Assembly: GCA_019118985.1 (NCBI GenBank)
Contig: DWXX01000178.1
Coordinates: 1-24,546 of the forward strand
Source of the DNA: Candidatus Faecalibacterium faecipullorum
Lineage (GTDB): Bacteria; Bacillota; Clostridia; Oscillospirales; Ruminococcaceae
Direction of reading: 5' to 3'
Length of the DNA: 24,546 bases
Under the pieces are notes generated by a model. The model was not told the DNA's origin. It saw only the letters and a program-made list of their open reading frames with translations, and did not search any database. Position 1 is the stretch's first letter. The number at the start of each line of letters is the position of its first letter. The translations under genes and the position numbers were made by a program. Of the stretch, positions 21,345-24,546 are shown in pieces.

Positions 21345-21944
21345 TTAGCGTGTGGTGATGACCTCGTCCACCAGGCCGTACTCCTTGGCTTCAAGGGCGG
21401 TCATATAGTTGTCCCGCTCGGTGTCCTGGCGCACCCGCTCGATGGGCTGGCCGGTGTAGGCGCTGATCAGGCCGTTGAGCTTTTCGCGCAGGTAGACGAT
21501 GTGGTCGGCGTGGATCTTGATGTCGGTGGCCTGGCCGGACAGGCCGCCCCCCTGCCCGCCGGCGATCAGCGGCTGATGGATCAGAATCTCAGAGTTGGGC
21601 AGGGCGAACCGTTTGCCCTTGGTGCCGCTGGCCAGCAGGAAGGCGCCCATCGAAGCCGCCATCCCCATGCAGATGGTGGACACGTCGCACTTGATATACC
21701 GCATGGTGTCGTGGATGGCCATGCCGGCGCTGATCGAGCCGCCGGGGCTGTTGATATACAGGCTGATGTCCTTGTCCGGGTCCTGCCCCTCGAGGTACAG
21801 CAGCTGGGCCACCACTAAGCTGGCCGAAGTGTCGTTGACGTCCTCGCTGAGGACGATGATGCGGTCGTTCAGCAGACGGGAGAAGATGTCATACGAGCGC
21901 TCTCCGTGGGCCGTCTGCTCTACAACATAAGGAACAAAACTCAT
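21345..21944 (-). CDS. clpP: ATP-dependent Clp protease proteolytic subunit ClpP
   Basis: The 199-residue product is a typical ClpP with catalytic Ser98 (GMAASMGAF), His123 (LIHQP) and Asp174 (RQDTERD). The SPGGS and handle regions are intact, so it should assemble into the two-ring protease barrel used by ClpX. ATG 21944, giving MSFVPYVVEQT, follows AGGAGG with 9-nt spacing. An open frame continues upstream through the tig-clpP hairpin but is not expected to be translated. The gene directly precedes clpX with a 14-bp gap. No separate promoter is evident between the hairpin and the gene. Confidence 0.98.
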   Translation of the reverse strand: MSFVPYVVEQTAHGERSYDIFSRLLNDRIIVLSEDVNDTSASLVVAQLLYLEGQDPDKDISLYINSPGGSISAGMAIHDTMRYIKCDVSTICMGMAASMGAFLLASGTKGKRFALPNSEILIHQPLIAGGQGGGLSGQATDIKIHADHIVYLREKLNGLISAYTGQPIERVRQDTERDNYMTALEAKEYGLVDEVITTR

Positions 21945-21988
21945 AACAGTTCGCCTCCTGAAAACGAAATGGGGTTTCTCTTGTGTGC

Positions 21989-22032
21989 AAAATTGACCGA
22001 TGCGGCGGTTTGCCTGCCGCATCGGTCAATTT
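21989..22032 (-). terminator. 17-bp perfect inverted repeat between tig and clpP (attenuator-like)
   Basis: Arms at 21990-22006 and 22016-22032 (AAATTGACCGATGCGGC and its exact complement) enclose a 9-nt loop. The stem begins 9 nt after the tig stop, and on the minus strand it runs into a short TTTT. It therefore looks like a partial terminator that would lower clpPX expression relative to tig. Confidence 0.7.
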
Positions 22033-22041
22033 CAACATCTT

Positions 22042-23358
22042 TTACTGGGCGTCGGCGGGAGCCTCGGCCTCAGCAGCCTTCTCCACCACGTTGGCGTGGC
22101 TCTTGATGAAGTCGATGGCCTTGTTGACAGCCAGGTCCTTCTTCAGCTCGTCCATGTTGACCAGCTCGCGGACCTTGTCCTCCTCCATCTTGTACTGGTC
22201 GGCGATCCGCTTGATCTCGGCGTTGACATCCTCTTCGGAAGCCTCGATCTGCTCGGCCGCAGCCACAGCCTCGAGGGCGAGGCGGATCTTGACCTGCTTT
22301 TCAGCCTGGGGCATGAAGGAAGCGCGGAACTGCTCCATGCTCTGGCCCATATACTTGAGGTAGTTGTCGAGGGTCAGGCCCTGCTGCTCGACCCGGAAGG
22401 CGAAGTCGTTGACCAGCTCGTCCATCCGGACGTCGTACATGGCCTGGGGGATCTCAGCCTCCATCCCCTCGATGACCTGGTCGACCAGGGCGTTCTCGAC
22501 GGCCAGGTCGTCCTGCTTGTCCAGCTGCTCCTGGTTGGACTTGCGGATGGACTCCTTGAACTCCTCCAGGGTGTCGTACTCAGAGCAGTCCTTGGCCAGC
22601 TCGTCGTCCAGGGCGGGCAGCTCCTTGTACTTGACCTCGTGCAGCTTGATCTTGAAGACGGCGGGCTTGCCGGCCAGGTTCTCGGCCTGGTACTGCTCGG
22701 GGAAGGTGACGTTGACGTCGAACTCCTCGCCGGCGGCGTGGCCGACGATCTGCTCCTCAAAGCCGGGGATGAAATTGCCGCTGCCCAGGGTCAGGTGGTA
22801 GTGCTCGGCCTTGCCGCCCTCAAAGGCGACGCCGTCGGCAAAGCCCTCGAAGTCGATGTCCACGATGTCGCCGTTCTCAGCGGCGCCGTCGCGGGTCAGC
22901 TCACGGGCGTTGCGCTCCTGCACCCGCTTGAGCTCGGCGTCCACCGCCGACTCCTGCACAGTATGGACCGTTTTCTCGACGGTCAGACCGTTGTAAGCGC
23001 CCAGCTTGACCTCAGGCTTGACGGCGACCTTGACGGTCAGGGTGGCGCCCTGCTCGTCGCTGGCGGCATCCACCGTCACCTCGGGGCGGCCCACCGGCTC
23101 GATGCCAGCCTCCTTGACGGCAGCCTCGAACTGCTCGGGGAAGAGGTTGTTGATGGCGTCATAGGTAAAGACGTCGGGGCCGTACATCCGCTCGATCAGG
23201 TGGCGGGGGGCCTTGCCCTTGCGGAAGCCCTGGACCGGGTACTTCTTGCCCTCGGTCTTAAAGACCTTCAGCACCTCGGCCTTATAGGTCTCGGCGTCGA
23301 TGGCAAACTGCAGTTCAGCCATGCTCTTTTCGAGCTTTTCACACTTGATGAGATTCAT
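22042..23358 (-). CDS. tig: Trigger factor (ribosome-associated chaperone)
   Basis: The 438-residue product has the three trigger-factor parts. The first is an N-terminal ribosome-binding domain with the signature GFRKGKAPR (44-52). The second is an FKBP-type prolyl isomerase domain (about 155-240, with NGDIVDIDFEGFADG and GSGNFIPGFEEQIVG). The third is a helical C-terminal domain with many charged residues. The end AEAEAPADAQ is a short acidic tail. The protein binds at the peptide exit and shields nascent chains. The ATG follows GGAGGT with 10-nt spacing and lies behind a promoter about 120 nt upstream. It is the first gene of the tig-clpP-clpX set, a conserved Firmicutes arrangement. Confidence 0.98.
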   Translation of the reverse strand: MNLIKCEKLEKSMAELQFAIDAETYKAEVLKVFKTEGKKYPVQGFRKGKAPRHLIERMYGPDVFTYDAINNLFPEQFEAAVKEAGIEPVGRPEVTVDAASDEQGATLTVKVAVKPEVKLGAYNGLTVEKTVHTVQESAVDAELKRVQERNARELTRDGAAENGDIVDIDFEGFADGVAFEGGKAEHYHLTLGSGNFIPGFEEQIVGHAAGEEFDVNVTFPEQYQAENLAGKPAVFKIKLHEVKYKELPALDDELAKDCSEYDTLEEFKESIRKSNQEQLDKQDDLAVENALVDQVIEGMEAEIPQAMYDVRMDELVNDFAFRVEQQGLTLDNYLKYMGQSMEQFRASFMPQAEKQVKIRLALEAVAAAEQIEASEEDVNAEIKRIADQYKMEEDKVRELVNMDELKKDLAVNKAIDFIKSHANVVEKAAEAEAPADAQ

Positions 23359-23487
23359 TTGGTATTCTACCTCCGCTCAAATATTGGTGCCGGGGCAGAG
23401 GCTCGCTCCCCCCGCATCTGCGCCGCGCGCCCATCTGTTCCTCTACCGGCGCACGCGCCTTTGGGTACGACAATCGCGTCAGCGTTT

Positions 23488-23517
23488 ATTATAACACGTT
23501 TGGTGCATAAATGCCAG
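23488..23517 (-). promoter_or_regulatory. Sigma-A promoter of tig
   Basis: A perfect TATAAT (23493-23488) is preceded by CTGGCA (23517-23512, 4/6) with 18 bp spacing on the minus strand. The leader is about 120 nt. No CtsR or CIRCE operator was recognised nearby. Confidence 0.65.
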
Positions 23518-23551
23518 TTGTTTTTTCACATTTTGGGATTTTCGGCCCCGC

Positions 23552-24235
23552 TCAGGTGATCTTGTAGGGGCAAAAGTGCAGCCCGTCGGCGCTGACCAGC
23601 TTGTAGCGGATGCCGTCCACCTCCCCCTGCACCGCAAAACGGATGGCCTTGCCGTGCAGGTGGGCGTAAAAACAGCGCCGGATGCCGTACTCTTTCAGCA
23701 CCGCCACGATCTCGGGCGCGTCGGCGCCGGTGTAGACCGGCGGGTAGTGGAGAAAGACCAGCTTCTCCCGCCCCGGCTCGGCGGCGTCCAGGCTGAGGCG
23801 CAGCCGGCCGATCTCGCGGTTCATCACCTTTTCGTCGTGGGGCTCCCCCGCGTCGAACAGCCACCCCCGGGTGCCGCACAGGGCGTACCCGTCTACGGTG
23901 TAGGAATTGTTGTGCAGCAGGCGCAGCGTGTCGAACCCCTCCGCCGCGAAGAAGGCGTTCATCTTGTTGGCGGTGGACCACCAGTAGTCGTGGTTGCCCT
24001 TCATGATCAGCTTCTGCCCCGGCAGGCTGTGGAGGAAGGCGAAGTCCCTGCGGGTGTCGGCCAGCCGCATCGACCAGCTGATGTCCCCCGCCAGCACCAC
24101 CGTGTCCTCGGGCTTGACCAGGCGGCGCCAGTTAGCCTCCAGCTTTTCCACATAGCCCTCCCACCCGGGGAAGACGTCCATCGGTTTAGCGCCCCCCAGG
24201 GACAGGTGGGTGTCGCCCAGCACAAAGAGTGCCAT
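23552..24235 (-). CDS. Calcineurin-like metallophosphoesterase
   Basis: The 227-residue product has the two-metal phosphoesterase motifs in order: GDTH with D8 and H10, GDIS with D51, GNHD with N81 and H82, a histidine in FLHYPP (H163), and AHLH (H192, H194). Length and motif spacing fit the small predicted phosphohydrolases of the COG1768 type. The substrate is not known; cyclic nucleotide, phosphoprotein or nucleotide phosphoesters are all possible. The ATG follows AGGAGGG and lies 21 bp after the threonine synthase stop, so the two genes are probably co-transcribed. No terminator is seen after the stop. Confidence 0.88.
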   Translation of the reverse strand: MALFVLGDTHLSLGGAKPMDVFPGWEGYVEKLEANWRRLVKPEDTVVLAGDISWSMRLADTRRDFAFLHSLPGQKLIMKGNHDYWWSTANKMNAFFAAEGFDTLRLLHNNSYTVDGYALCGTRGWLFDAGEPHDEKVMNREIGRLRLSLDAAEPGREKLVFLHYPPVYTGADAPEIVAVLKEYGIRRCFYAHLHGKAIRFAVQGEVDGIRYKLVSADGLHFCPYKIT

Positions 24236-24256
24236 CGGTCCCTCCTGTTCTCCCGT

Positions 24257-24546
24257 TTACGCCTGATACCCCAGGGCCACCGCGGCGATGCCGGCCGGGT
24301 CGATGACGGCGTCAAACCGTTCCGGCCTGGTCCGCAGGGCGGCAAGGCTGGCGGGGGCGGGGCGGCCGGTGGCCTCCTCCAGGGCCTGCATGGCCTCGAA
24401 GTCGTTTTCGGGCGCGCTCTGCCCCAGGGCGGCCAGCACGCTGCGGGGGAACTTGAAGGGCGACGCGGTGGACAGCACCACCATCGGCACCCCCGCCCGC
24501 CGGCGGGCCTCCGCCACATGGAAGGCCACCGCCGTGTGGGTGTCGC
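24257..24546 (-). CDS. thrC: Threonine synthase, C-terminal part (gene runs off the window)
   Basis: The visible 96 codons end in TAA and lack the start, which lies beyond the right edge. Reading inward from the edge gives DTHTAVAFHVAEARRR, then STASPFKFPRSVLAAL, both typical of the C-terminal part of the longer, E. coli-type threonine synthase. This PLP enzyme converts O-phosphohomoserine to threonine. The catalytic lysine and most of the fold are outside the window. An internal GTG at 24529 is not a real start, since the frame continues to the edge with conserved residues. The downstream phosphoesterase gene follows by 21 bp. Confidence 0.85.
   Translation of the reverse strand, partial: DTHTAVAFHVAEARRRAGVPMVVLSTASPFKFPRSVLAALGQSAPENDFEAMQALEEATGRPAPASLAALRTRPERFDAVIDPAGIAAVALGYQA

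Noticed and set aside
21989..22032. CtsR operator between tig and clpP
   Set aside because: GGTCAA occurs in each arm of the hairpin, but the CtsR site is a direct heptad repeat with 3-bp spacing. Here the copies are inverted and far apart.
1..24546. CRISPR array, insertion sequences, rRNA or defence genes
   Set aside because: No regularly spaced repeats, transposase motifs, rRNA segments or defence-type nuclease/effector domains were seen in any frame.

Overview
The window is chromosomal DNA from a GC-rich (about two-thirds G+C by eye) low-GC-phylum-type bacterium, most likely a spore-forming or formerly spore-forming member of the Clostridia (Oscillospiraceae/Ruminococcaceae-like). The evidence is the sporulation genes yqfC, yqfD and a ylbJ-type gene, the Firmicutes-style tig-clpP-clpX and lon-engB gene orders, a fused SecDF, nrdR, strong AGGAGG-type ribosome binding sites, and sigma-A promoters with 17-18 bp spacers. 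The exact genus cannot be read from the sequence alone.

Left part (1-4400). A promoter pointing out of the window (35-63, minus) lies back-to-back with the gene for a leucine-rich-repeat lipoprotein (147-1565, plus). The second half of that gene is far AT-richer than the first. A well-formed tRNA-Thr(CGU) with its own promoter and terminator follows. Then comes a divergent sporulation module: a YlbJ-like membrane protein on the minus strand and yqfC-yqfD on the plus strand, separated by a short region with a 14-bp palindrome. A 17-bp bidirectional terminator closes yqfD and the opposing operon.

Middle part (4400-15600, all minus strand, so read from right to left). The distal unit is lon-engB-methyltransferase-hslO, tightly packed with two overlaps and driven by a good sigma-A promoter at 9235-9263. 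Upstream is a unit that starts at a promoter at 15537-15565: HAD phosphatase, SGNH hydrolase with a long Ser/Gly tail, a small 59-residue open frame, YjjG-type nucleotidase, ABC-F ATPase, and a Gx-type integral membrane protein.

Right part (15600-24546, all minus strand). It holds the 3' end of threonine synthase, a metallophosphoesterase, tig-clpP-clpX (with a 17-bp inverted repeat between tig and clpP), a PLP aminotransferase with its own promoter, secDF and nrdR.

Taken together the window is mainly a protein-biogenesis and quality-control region: trigger factor, ClpXP, Lon, Hsp33, SecDF, EngB and an ABC-F protein. The common tig/clpX/lon/engB neighbourhood has been split by about nine other genes. 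I do not see a mobile element, CRISPR array, toxin-antitoxin pair or defence system. The most unusual items are the chimeric lipoprotein, the SGNH protein with its Ser/Gly tail, the small unrecognised ORF, two palindromes sitting on promoters, and the inverted repeat between tig and clpPX.
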